From assembly GCA_022605405.1 (NCBI GenBank), contig JABYQQ010000013.1, positions 1 through 64,000 of the forward strand: 64,000 nt of DNA, read 5' to 3'. Positions 1-11,006 of the stretch are shown piece after piece. Position 1 is the stretch's first letter, and every line of letters starts with the position of its first letter. This DNA is from Earliella scabrosa. Lineage: Eukaryota; Basidiomycota; Agaricomycetes; Polyporales; Polyporaceae. The notes under the pieces are model-generated. The model was not told the origin of the DNA. It did not search any database and saw only the letters and a list, made by a program, of their open reading frames with translations. The position numbers and the translations under genes are program-made.

Positions 1-285
1 GCAGACAATTGGCGGGGATTCCGAGGCGTACGTTATCTCTCGGTAGAGGGCAGAAGGATGCGAGCGAAATACAGACATGAGTCAAGCGGACGACGACGGC
101 ACCAGTACCAGTACCTGCACGGGGAATGTAGATGATATGAGATATCCCGGATACACGATACGCGCACCGCCGTATCTATGCTGCTGATCGAGTCCGCGTC
201 CGAAGGAGGCACGAGATGAGACCGAGAATGCTAACGACAGAACTTGAAACCGCGATGACGACCGACGTGCACATCGGACGTGCGT

Positions 286-890
<605 letters not shown>

Positions 891-2143
891 GATGGACTTC
901 GAGGTGGGAGATAGTACTGGAGGTACGTTGGCAGAAACAGTGGTGGTGGTCCGACGGAGAGTAGAGGGGCGAGGTGGAGGACAACGATGAGCCTGAAGTA
1001 GCCAGGAAACGTTGCTGCCGCCCTTCAGGTTGGGCGCGACCGCTGCGCGTGACTCGGCAAACATGCGACAACAACGCGCAAGCTCGCTCGATTTGGCTCT
1101 CTCAGCGGGACCGCATAAAGCACTCATCCCAAGTCTTGCATCGCAGTCGCATAACCAATCCATTCATTGTTCAGCATGGCCTGACTCACACCGACAGCCT
1201 TACTAATCGAGTGTGTTCCGAACAGTGCAGAAAGAGGCGCAGTTACAGTTTGCCTCTACCGTCCAGAGCCCCACATATCCAGAATGTTGGGAGACAGCTT
1301 GGTCGTCTGGACATTATGCAACAATCACGTCTTCAGCCGGTGCTGGTACATGAGGGGAGATGTTGGCCCATCTTGCGTGCATCGGGATTAAGCGTGCATA
1401 ATGATACAACGACATACATGTCTAGGGTTGTAGTGTATGGAAGCGTGACTCATGGAGCCGCACTGCTGGTCTAGTTGAGGGTCTTGCCAAGGCGAGCCAG
1501 ATGGTAGTTGATCGTCGGCTTGTGTTTTCTGGTGGGTGCAGGCTGACAGAGACCGTCAGTGGAAATACGTATAGACATGTCGCGAAACACTCACCGCTGT
1601 CCGCATACACTGCAGGAGAGCTTTGGCAGACTCTGCACACGCACCGGTGGACATCACATCATTTGTGGCCGACCAGCATGCCAGCATAGACGCGAACTGG
1701 GGAGTGCAAGGCCTGATTGCGGCCGCTACGAGAGTGCAAGACGTTACGACTAAGTATGCCACATTGACGATTACATGGTACGCACCTTGACGCGGCCGTA
1801 CTTTCAACTTCTCAATATGCATCTCGCCGTCTCACCGAGGCCTACGACACACAAGGGTGTTGACGATCCAAGAGACAAAACAGACGATGAGCAGGGAACA
1901 ATGCACGACTATGGGCGGGCCCACCTCGAGTGAATGGTGGCGGTCGCCGGAAAAGTCGACGACCCAAATCTGGCTCGGCCCGCCTCGGACGAGTCACGTG
2001 TGTCCACGTAGCGCGAATGCATAATGGGCGCTTGTTGCATGCGGGGAGGAAATCACCAGGAAACGGCTTTCTCCTTCGCTCTCTTCGCTCATCCCTCCCC
2101 TCATCTGCACACGACATCCTCGCTCACTCCCGCCATCGCAGAC
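891..2143. other. Intergenic region between divergent ATG8 and UBC6
   Basis: This 1.25 kb stretch separates two divergently transcribed genes and must hold both promoters and 5' leaders. Short open frames exist on both strands but none shows a recognisable domain, a consistent splice pattern or coding-like composition. I see no RNA gene and no repeat. Confidence 0.5.
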
Positions 2144-3485
2144 ATGGCTGCGCACGCAGGTCTCAACAAGAATAACTCCGGTACGCCTGCTATTGCTAGC
2201 TGTGGCGTACAGTGAGTACTGATCTAGCTACAGCGGTCAAGCGGATTATGCGGGAGGCTCGGGAGCTGGCAAACGACCCATGTACAGACTATGCTGCGGC
2301 ACCCCTCGAGGTGAGTAACAAATCCGCGCCATCTTGTGAGTTCATGACTGAGTATCCGATGCATCCCAGGACGATATCTTCGTGAGTACTGGTTACGCAG
2401 GGCTGCTAGCTGTAACTGACGTCCCGGTAGGAATGGCACTGCACTATCCGGGGACCTCCTGGCACGGAGTTTGAGGGAGGGCTGTACCATTTCCGCATCC
2501 TCCTTCCCGCCGAATACCCTTTTCGTCCGCCAGCGATCATGATGCTCACTCCGAACGGAAGGTTCGAGCTCAACACCAAGGTACGCCCGGCTTCGTAACA
2601 TTGTGCCATACAGCGTGCCTTATTCATTCTTGTAGATTTGCATCAGCTTCACAAACTGTACGTTCATTCTATAGTGATGCGTATGTGCCGAGACAAACAT
2701 CTTCTCTCCAGACCATGAGGAACTGTGGCAGCCAGCATGGGGTGTCCGGACTGGTGAGTACTTCGTGATTGCCTCAAGTACCTATCCGAGTCCTGACGGT
2801 ATCCACCCTAGCTATCATCGGTCTCCAAGGTTTCTTCCCTCTGAAAGGCACTGCTGCAGTAGGTGTCGGCGCTCTCGAGTACCCGACAGCTGAGCGCAAG
2901 CGCCTCGCAGCGCTGTGAGTTGCATTCTCAGCCGTCTCGAGTGCTCGTTTGTAACAGCGTATACTTGTTATCAGGTCTCGCGACTGGGTGTGCCCGCGCT
3001 GTAAGAGGGCGAATATCGAACATCTACCTGATCCCCCTGCATCTGAGAGCAGTTCAAGCGAGGACTCGTCCTCTTCAGCCGCAAACTCGACTACCACACC
3101 CTCCCCGGCGCCAGCACCCGCGCCTCCCATCCTTGTCCCCTCAGAAGCCATCCCGCAAGATACCCCCAAACCATCCCCATCCCAGGCTGCCGAGGACGTC
3201 CTCCTGCAGGTTCCAAAGCCAGAAGCCCCCATCATACACCGCCCCATCCCACTCGTTGCCCCAAAGCCAACACGCCCGCACGCACATGCCTCCATAGTCA
3301 CGCAGTCCTTCACGCCTCCTCGGGTACCAACTCCCGAACAACCTGCTACCCGCGACCAAACGCCGCAACCAGCCCTCGTCGCTGCAGTTCGGCAAACACC
3401 GCCACGTCCCCCGATTTTGCTGGACACCGTGATATGTGTGCTCCTTGTGCTCATGTTCGCGCTTGTTGCTCGTAGAATCTTATGA
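2144..3485 (+). CDS. UBC6: Tail-anchored E2 ubiquitin-conjugating enzyme, Ubc6/UBE2J type
   Basis: E2 enzyme of the ER-associated degradation pathway; it passes ubiquitin to substrates of ER ligases such as Doa10. Eight exons (2144-2180, 2228-2310, 2370-2381, 2431-2580, 2636-2657, 2712-2753, 2812-2914, 2975-3485) give 319 residues. The UBC fold covers roughly residues 10-165: EWHCTIRGPPGTEFEGGLYH, the YPFRPP motif, the active-site cysteine in NTKICISFTNYHEE, and WGVRTAIIGLQGF, which is the UBE2J-type wording. A long Ser/Pro-rich linker follows, then a single hydrophobic C-terminal segment (ILLDTVICVLLVLMFALVA) that ends in RRIL, as expected for a tail anchor with the E2 domain in the cytosol. 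The third exon is only 12 bases (DDIF). Assignment is secure; orthology to Ubc6 rather than a UBE2J1 paralogue is likely but not proven. Confidence 0.94.
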
Positions 3486-3806
3486 GGCGTACGATGGTGT
3501 CGCTTCACCCGGTCGTCGTCCATACAGGTATGAAGGGGTTGTCATTGAACCCCAACTATGGATTGTATAGTAGTGTAGTGTAGCGTCTAGCTGTGTCCTT
3601 GCGTCCGCCATGTCTCCTCTAGCTCGTCGTCGTTGGTTATCCCCGCATCTTCACGCGTACTTACTTTTTGGCTTTCTCCACCCTCGAACGGACTGCTATC
3701 TCTGGAACATGCATTACACAGGCAATATTATCACGTACAACATGACGACCAGAGTCTGATGAGCAAGCACGAATGGCGAGGGGAGCAGCGCAAACTAAAG
3801 GGTGCA
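3486..3806. other. Convergent 3' region between UBC6 and SF3A1
   Basis: The two flanking genes end towards each other here. The stretch should hold both 3' untranslated regions and poly(A) sites. No coding or structured element is evident. Confidence 0.5.
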
Positions 3807-6538
3807 CTACTTTTTCTTCTTCTCATCACGGACGGTGGCCACCACAAGGTCCTCGTCCTCGAGGTTGTACACGGCGATGGTCTGCGAGTTCGTAAGCATC
3901 TTGCCGCCGTACGAGAGCCTGATCTTCGATGCGCCAACGGTGCTGCCCGTATGTTGGATGATACGGTCACGCAGCGTCGACACGAGCAGGTTGAGCGGCA
4001 GCTCGGGGATCGTGATCACAGCGCCATCGAACTTCCACTCGGGCTTGGACGGTTCGTTGGGCAGCTGCACGCGCAGCGAGATGGGGTGCTGGCGAGGAGG
4101 CGAGGGCGGAGGTAAATACCAGTCCGACGTGGGATAGGAGTAAACGCGACTCACCGGGTGCATGTTGATCCAGTCCTGCTCGGGGTAGAGCGCGCCGCCG
4201 GGGAGCTTGGCGACCCGCTGCCGCTTCGCGGGCGGGATGTCGTCCGCGCCGCCGTCCATCATCTCATCCGCGCTGCGCACCATGCCGACCTGCGGTGGGG
4301 TGCCGACGGGCATAGGGGCACCCATGGCCGCGGCGCGGGCGGGGTGCATCATAGGCGCCGCAGCTGGCGGGGGCTGATAACCAAAGGGTTGAGCCGCGTC
4401 CATACCTTGGTAGTGTAGAGGAGGGAGCATGACCGGGGCGGGTTGAGGCGGGAAGACGGAGGCAGGTTGAGGACCAGACGAGACCGTTGCGGCGGAGTAG
4501 GCGGCATTGGGCACTGCTGTTGGAGGAGCGGGGAGAGAGGCGGGCGCGGGAGGAAGGGAATTGAGAGGAGCGGGGATGGCTGCGGGTCCGATGCCTGGGC
4601 CAATGGCATTGACTTCTTGCCTGCACGGAGATGAAGTCAGTATGCACACTTCGATGACAAAATAGAAAGACTAACGGCCCAAGACCCTTGGCACGGTGAA
4701 TGGCAGCGATCTGCTCGTCGATGTTCGAGTTCATCGAGAACTTGTCGAGCGTGTTCGCCTTGGACGCGGTGTGACCGTCCCAAACGACCTTCTCGCGCTC
4801 CCTCCTACGGAGCCGCTCTTCCTCCTCTTCCTTCTTGCGCTTCTCTTCGTCCGCCGAGCCACCGAAGACATCGGGACGCGTACGCGCAAGGTTCTTGAGC
4901 GAGGACACGACGTTCGCGCCACGTTGGAGTTCGGACGCTTGTGCCTTGCGTGCTTCCAGTGCATCGCGCTGCGACTTCCACTTCGGATCGAGCAGCTCGA
5001 TGCGCATGTGCTCCTGTAGTTCGTCGACCGGGATTTGCTGGCCACAAATAGTACATGTCGTGACTTTCTCGATACCCTTCTTTTGTACTGAGGGGAAACA
5101 ATGAGCCGATACGCATACCAGAAGTGAGACATTCACACTCACGTTTTGGCACGTAGTCCGTCCTGATCTTCATCGGGCCGCCGACATCCAGCGAGCTCGC
5201 TTGGATAGCCTTCGCCCGCTCGATCTCTCTCTGCCTCTCCTCCTCTTCCTTGCGCTTCCGCTCCTTTGTCTCATCATCCTCGTCGTCGCTCTCCTCCATG
5301 ACCGTGTCCTCCTGGTCTGCTGCGGCTGCAGCGGCCGCGGCGGCCTCTGCCTCCGCTGCGGCTTGACGCGCACGGTGCGCCTCGACGTCTTCTGCCGTCG
5401 TCTCCATGATCATAGCAGCCATCCTCTTCTGAGCGAGCGTCATGTTCTCCACCTCCTGCACGCTCATCGGAGGTGGCAGCTCCGAAGTCGCATCGGCGGC
5501 AGTGAATTCGATCGTCTGCACGATGGCATAGTCGTGCCAATCAATCTCCGCAAACGCGACTTCAATAACGGGTCAGCGAACCCATGTGAAGAAGAGAGAA
5601 TCAGGGACGCACTTCTCTCCGCCTCCTTGTCGTCCTCGCGCTTCTTGTCCTGCTCGCGCTTGACCTGCTCCCAGCGGGCACGCCTCTTTGCGACCTCGAG
5701 GTCCTTCCAGCGGGCGCCATCGTGGGCACGGTCCTTCAGCTGCGCGAGCATCTCCTTACTAGGCAGGAGGACTTTCGAGTATTGGTCCACCAACCTGTTG
5801 AAGTAGCCAAACAGCGAGTGCGTTGGCCTCAGGAAGTCAAACTGGTAGTTTCTCCCCTCCCGTGCCGAGAGCGCTGCGAGGAACGGGCGACCGCGGCGCG
5901 CCGTGAACAGTGCCGTGAGCTTGATGATGTCCCTAATGACGATGGAGTAGACTGCGTCAGCGACGAACGGACGCGCAACACTCGTCCAACGCATGTACGA
6001 GCAGAGCAGAGATACGCACAGGTCGATAGCCGTGATGTTCGGTATGCTCATGATGAACTCGGGGATTGGAGGCTCCTCGCCCATGTCGACGGGCGCAGTC
6101 TCGACCGGCTTCTCCTCCTCCTTCTCGCCCTCCTTGCCCTGCGCGGGGGGCTCCTCGACCTCCCCGCGCACGACCTTGTCCATGCGGTGTCTATAGTAAG
6201 CATGGTAAGGGTCCGCCGTGTTGAGGAACGCAAACTTGGGGTCCTGACGCTGGTTCTCGCGGATCTTCTCCTCGAACTGGGGCGGGTTGGCCGAGCGCGC
6301 GACAAAGGTCGCTGTGCGGTCGATCACAGCTGAGATGCAACGTTCACCATCAGTCTCTTGCACAAGGGGAGAGACGTAGATATGGCATGAACGCACATTT
6401 GATTTCTGGGGGAGGGAGAATGAGGCCACTGGCAAACTTGGGCTCCTTGTGTGCGCCGTTCGTCCCATCTGTAGGCACCCCGTTTCCGTTCACAGCCGGT
6501 GTCGGAGGCGGGGGCATTGACTGTGTCGCCACGCTCAT
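3807..6538 (-). CDS. SF3A1: Splicing factor 3A subunit 1 (SF3a120/Prp21)
   Basis: Core subunit of the U2 snRNP SF3a complex, needed for prespliceosome assembly. The protein starts MSVATQSMPPPPTP and has two SURP modules: the first around VARSANPPQFEEKIRENQ with DPKFAFLNTADPYHAYYRHR, the second around GRNYQFDFLRPTHSLFGYFN. Next comes the SF3A1-specific middle part (VAFAEIDWHDYAIVQTIEF, then LAQKRMAAMIMET), an acidic run, a CTICGQQIPVDELQEHMR segment, a Pro/Ala-rich linker, and a C-terminal ubiquitin-like domain ending DLVVATVRDEKKKK. The basic tail is the expected SF3A1 ending. The gene has several short introns; one near 4094-4156 is a multiple of three and stays open if retained, so a translation without it can be misread. 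Start chosen at the first ATG in frame upstream of the conserved N-terminus. Confidence 0.95.
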
Positions 6539-6746
6539 TTTGCAGCAAGAAGCCGGGCGCAGAGGTATGAGCAAAAGAATGACGGAGGCTGGAGCAGAGC
6601 CAGGAGCAAGGTGCGTATACTGCGACTCGCTGACGGCCCCATGGCCAGGTTGTAGGCGCTCATACAGCTTAGTCAGCATGCGCTTTCCTTTCCCGATCGC
6701 TTGTTTCGTCTGACCAGCGACTTCCATCCTCAATTGCGGGGAGAAC

Positions 6747-7238
6747 ATGTTCGGTGCCTTCAGGCCAACACAGCCGAGTCTTGTCGGTCTTCTGTGGTGG
6801 GTGTACTGTGCTCCTGTGAACGCGTTGTTGGCTGATGGCTTCCGGCTACGCAGGAAGACCCCATGGAAGTTGTCACGTACGCGGAAGGCGAACGTACGTG
6901 CACGTCTCAAGCAGGTGGACTCGGTCATTGAGGCGGTCAGGGCGAGTGGTGTTCAATGTGCGGCATTGGTGCGTCGGGCTCTATGATGATTGGTCGTTGG
7001 AATGCTGACGGGGTGCTTGCGTACGGCTAGGACAAGGCCTTGGAACTACCGAAGGAGCATGAGATGCCGCCACGAGACAAGTACACTGTGTTTTCGCGTC
7101 ATGAAAAGGGATATCGCAAGGGCATACATAAGGTTCCCAAGTGGACAAGGGTGCGTCGTAATTGCTGAAGCTCGTAGTATCCTTGCGAACTTACCGATGA
7201 CACAGTTGACCTTGAGGACTAATCCCAAAGGTTTCTGA
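6747..7238 (+). CDS. MRPL31: Mitochondrial ribosomal protein L31 (mL60)
   Basis: Small basic protein of the large subunit of the mitochondrial ribosome, specific to fungi. Four exons (6747-6796, 6854-6968, 7031-7150, 7206-7238) keep frame and give 105 residues. Diagnostic segments are MFGAF at the start, TRKANVRARLKQVDSVI, HEMPPRDKYTVFSRHEKGYR and KGIHKVPKWTRLTLRTNPKGF at the end, the typical fungal L31 terminus. It is divergent to SF3A1 across only about 0.2 kb, so the two probably share a promoter region. All introns have GT-AG borders of about 55-62 bp. Assignment is confident from the conserved C-terminal half. Confidence 0.93.
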
Positions 7239-7349
7239 TACCATTCGCAGTAATCCGCTGTATCATACACCCGACTATTATAGAGGCCTGTTGCAGACCT
7301 TCCTAGGTGCCGTAAGGGGAATTCGTGGGGAATGTGGGTACACATGCGT

Positions 7350-8463
7350 CTAGAGTAACACTAACTGGATTTTCCCCTGCTTCAAGCCGTTGAGGACTTT
7401 CGGCGCACCAAGCACTGTCCTGAAAACCTCGTCCCGAGTCTCAGGAATGTCCAAGAGTGTACGCTTCTTTACGTCTCGAAAGGAAACGTCAAGAATGATG
7501 TGAGTAAGAGCAGACGTCGAGAGAGCATCTATGCCGTTGTGAGACCCGTGAGATGACCGTCTTCCCAGATATCAGAGTGGGACGCACCAGTGTCGCACAG
7601 CAATTTGCCTAAGCGTCCAGGAGTGCCCACCGCTGCTGCAATCTTTGTCCTCTTCAAATACGCGACGTGTTCTTCGAGCTTGAAATGCTTTGCGAACAAC
7701 TTCGCGATGTCGCCTCCCTTCTCTCCCCTCAGTCGCTTATCCTTGAGCACTCTGGTAACATCCGCCACCCGAAGGGCGGCTCCAGCAACGAATAGAAGGG
7801 TCGGTGCCCCATTGGACTTGGGTCTCTGTCCCATACGAGTACGAAGGGTGGGGAGCACTAGGGCAGGTCTGGGTTCAAACAGGCGCAGCTCTGGGCAAGA
7901 AACACGACGCACTCTTGGTAATGAAGTCCACCAACTGGTCTAAGTTCCTCGATCCTGTCCACATAGTCGTGTCCGCAATTGAACTCTCTGTCTACGCGTC
8001 AACACTCAGAACGCACCTGCAGGAGAGGGAGGGTAGTACTCACCGGGAATTTGCACGTCGGCAAGCTCGATACCAGACATCTTGGAAAACGATTTAGCTT
8101 GCATTGATGTAATGTAGTCTGCAAGCATAACAGGAGGCTGTGCGGCTATTGAAGGGGGTTCTACGGGCTCTATCGTCTCTGCAAGCTTCCGCTTCTGTTC
8201 GCGATAGAGGTGAGGGAGAAGGGGAACATCCGGGATGGAGCGGGACGTGCCTTCAACTTGCGCTCCTTCTCCTTTGCCCTCCGCTTCCTCTTCTTCTCTA
8301 GGGCCGCCGCGCTCTGGGGCTGGCCGGGCTGTGGCTGAGTGTCTCCATCCTCGTCTGCGCTGAGAGGTTCGCCGATATCGTCGAGGTCTTCTTCTTCGGA
8401 AAGGGCCACTAGGTCATCAGGAACAAAGTCGTCTTCTAGGTCGTCTCCGCCGCCGTGATGCAT
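7350..8463 (-). CDS. CMS1: Cms1-family protein of the 90S pre-ribosome
   Basis: Cms1/CMSS1 proteins are found with the U3-containing 90S pre-ribosome and act in small-subunit assembly in the nucleolus. The N-terminus is acidic (LVALSEEEDLDDIGEPL) and is followed by a Lys/Arg-rich patch (KKRKRRAKEKERKLK) and then the family core: LADYITSMQAKSFSKMSGIE, NLDQLVDFITK, PTLLFVAGAALRVADVTRVL, LFAKHFKLEEHVAYLKRTK, GTPGRLGKLL and the end segment LLDIPETRDEVFRTVLGAPK. GTPGR is the motif that gives the family its resemblance to DEAD-box helicases, without the rest of a helicase. Five exons. The first intron (8195-8250) must start with GC rather than GT to keep frame (see findings). It is convergent with MRPL31 and divergent to the ERI1-like gene. 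Confidence 0.92.
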
Positions 8464-8929
8464 GGTCGTGACAGGTCAGTTGAAGACCCTCTGAGAGACG
8501 GTGCCAGTGGAATGGAAAGAAAGACGGTCAGGCGAGCGTGCCGCAGAAAGGGCGGAATGGGGAATATTTAGACGCTGGGTATGAGTGGCCAAATCTGGCG
8601 AGCACGTGGCGGCGGACCGGGCGGCCGGGCCCATGGGCGGGGTGTGGGCAGTAATGGGCCCGGGAGTCCATGTGCGACCTCTCTCTCTCCCGCCGAGCTC
8701 GAGCTGCTAACCACGCAGCCATGGCGGGCGTGCTATTCTCGCCTGGCGGACGCGGCAAAACCTAGGAGGGCCTCTGCTGCGCGCGCCCTGTCCTCGTCGT
8801 CATCTGCTGCCCCGCAATCGCTGCGGACCCCGAAGACCGTGCCGTAGGGGCGATCGCGGGGCTAACGAACTTGTCCCGGACGTCGTGCTTCTCCTCGCCC
8901 TCCTCCTCCTTTTTTCAACAAGATTCGCC
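8464..8929. promoter_or_regulatory. Shared upstream region of CMS1 and the ERI1-like gene
   Basis: About 0.47 kb lies between two divergent start codons, so it should hold both promoters. It is very GC-rich with runs of GGGCCC-type sequence, and a pyrimidine-rich tract precedes the ERI1-like start. No TATA box stands out. Open frames crossing it are not supported as genes. Confidence 0.5.
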
Positions 8930-10342
8930 ATGTCTCTCCTGAACCACTTCCTGGACGACCCCCTCTCTCACCTCCTCCCCGCCGCACTCGCTCTCGCCGT
9001 CGCTGCATTCTTCTGTGGCCTTATCATTCTCAGGAGGCGTCTCCCCAGAAGCTCACACTCGTGTGAAGGCCAGACTACTCCCGAGCTCTCCCAGAAGCGT
9101 TCCAACACTCGCACAGACACCTCTCTTCCCAGCACCCTACCCAACAGCGAGCACACGCCGCTAAACTCGTCTACTCAAGCAGACTCGCAGCAGGATTCGG
9201 AGGACGAGATGCCCAGACGCCCCAGACAGCTGTACGATGCTTTCTTGGTCCTCGATGTCGAGGCAACGTGTGTCAAGGGAGCAGGCTTTGACTATCCAAA
9301 CGAGATCATCGCAAGTCGCTATCACTGACGTGTCTGTATCCACACCCTGACCGTGTGTACCCTTGCCACAGGAGTGGCCCGTCTGCTTGCTTCGGTGGAA
9401 AGACAAGTCTCCCAAAGGCAATGCCCGTGTCCTCGAGATCGTCGACGAGTTCCGCAGCTTTGTGAGGCCGACATGGCGGCCCCAGCTGTCGGCGTTCTGC
9501 CACGCCCTAACAGGCATCACGCAGGTTAGTTTCAACTCTGTCGTACACGCACCCTGACTGACATTCAAGCCTCTCATGTGCCGATCGATTGGTGCTATGT
9601 GCCGCATTGCAGGAGCAAGTCGATGTCGCGCCCACTTTCCCAGAGGTTCTCCAGGACTTCCGCAAGTTCATGGAGAAACACAAACTCATCGACGAGAACG
9701 GCCAGCGCCTCACGCGCTTCTGCTTCTGCAGCGATGGGCCTTACGACATTCGGGATTTCGTGGTGAAACAATGCTTTATCTCCAAGGCAGGTCAGATGGG
9801 TGCGGAACAAGAGGGGGCGTGCTGACCTCTGTGGCGGCCGCAGATACCGGTGCCAGTCTGGCTCACTTGGGACGTCATGGACGTTCGGAGAGCGGTGGGG
9901 GAGTGGCATGACTTCGCCACGGCCGCCACCAGAGAACGCAGTCCAGTAAGTCATACGCAACGCGTATATTTTCAGCCCTATCTAACAGCTGACATGGGTC
10001 ATCTAGGACGGCGCGTTCCCCCTTCCACGGAGAGTAGCCCTCTCCATCCCGCGCCAGCTGCACGCGCTCGGCCTCGAGCCGTTCGAGGGCCGCCAGCACA
10101 GTGGTATCGATGTAAGTTCGGCGTTGATCGAGGAACCTCTCACGTTAGGGGCACCTGCTGCTTAACCTCACCATCTCACATTGCCTTTCTTGGTGGTACA
10201 GGACACACGCAATATTTGTCGACTGGTCATCGAGCTCGCCCGGCGCAACTGGCGGCTCGAGCCAAACACATCCATCAATCCGAACCGTCGATGGCCCTGG
10301 ATGGGGAAACGGGGAAAGGTGCTCGAAGAGTACTATCCTTAG
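8930..10342 (+). CDS. ERI1-like DEDDh 3'-5' exoribonuclease with N-terminal membrane segment
   Basis: DEDDh exonucleases of the ERI1 group trim RNA 3' ends (histone mRNA, 5.8S rRNA, small RNAs in animals and fission yeast). Six exons, all in phase 0 (8930-9310, 9372-9524, 9613-9786, 9844-9945, 10007-10111, 10202-10342), give 351 residues. Catalytic motifs are complete: LVLDVEATC (Asp, Glu), CFCSDGPYDIRDF (Asp), and HSGIDDTRNICR (His, Asp). A hydrophobic stretch near residues 14-36 (LLPAALALAVAAFFCGLIIL) followed by RRRLPR predicts an N-terminal membrane anchor, and a Ser/Thr-rich disordered linker follows; no SAP domain is seen. Two introns begin with GC. The ATG at 8930 was chosen because it precedes the hydrophobic segment; an internal Met at about 9209 would give a soluble form without it. 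Confidence 0.88.
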
Positions 10343-11006
10343 CCCCCTAGTACCGAGACCCGGACACCCATGCCTGCGACCACCTGCAGGGCGGTCAGTA
10401 TCGATCCATCACCCTACTGTATTATTCACTCTGTGTACACGGATGTTGTTGTACGGATATAGCACGAAACGCCAAGCATTTCGTTCCTACTCTCCCCTTG
10501 CGCCCCCAGTGGCTCGCGCCTGCAGCTGTCTGCACCAAACGTCGCAACCTCCCAGGCTTGGAGCCGGGTGCCGCATATGCCGCCTCCGGTGTGTGAGCCT
10601 TGGACACGTCCGGGGCAATAAGCGGTCAATGCACATGCGCACCCTGTAGGAGAAAGATGTGGCGCGTCAGAGATAGGGTAGGTTGTGCGACTGTAAGCCT
10701 TCCGGGACCTTCGACTGTAAGACTTCGCCCCCATTGGGGTTCCGACCTCGATGCTCCTCCGGAACTCGGTTCGGGGAAAGAACGGCTGCGCCCGCTGCGC
10801 CCGCTGCGACAGCAAACGCCGTTCGACCGTTAGTGCATGTTGTTGCGAGTGTGGCTGCCATGATGCGTCCTATAGTCGCATCCGGTGGGGACGGATCCCG
10901 ACGAATGACTCGGAAAAGACAAACGAGCGATGTGTGAAACCAAACTCTATTCGACGTGCGCGAGGGAGGGAGCGATACAGCGATACAAGTGTTGCAATAT
11001 GATAAG
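10343..11006. other. Convergent intergenic region, no gene supported
   Basis: The stretch lies between the 3' ends of the ERI1-like gene and the TmpA-like gene. Open frames on both strands lack recognisable domains and overlap each other. Nothing else stands out. Confidence 0.5.
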
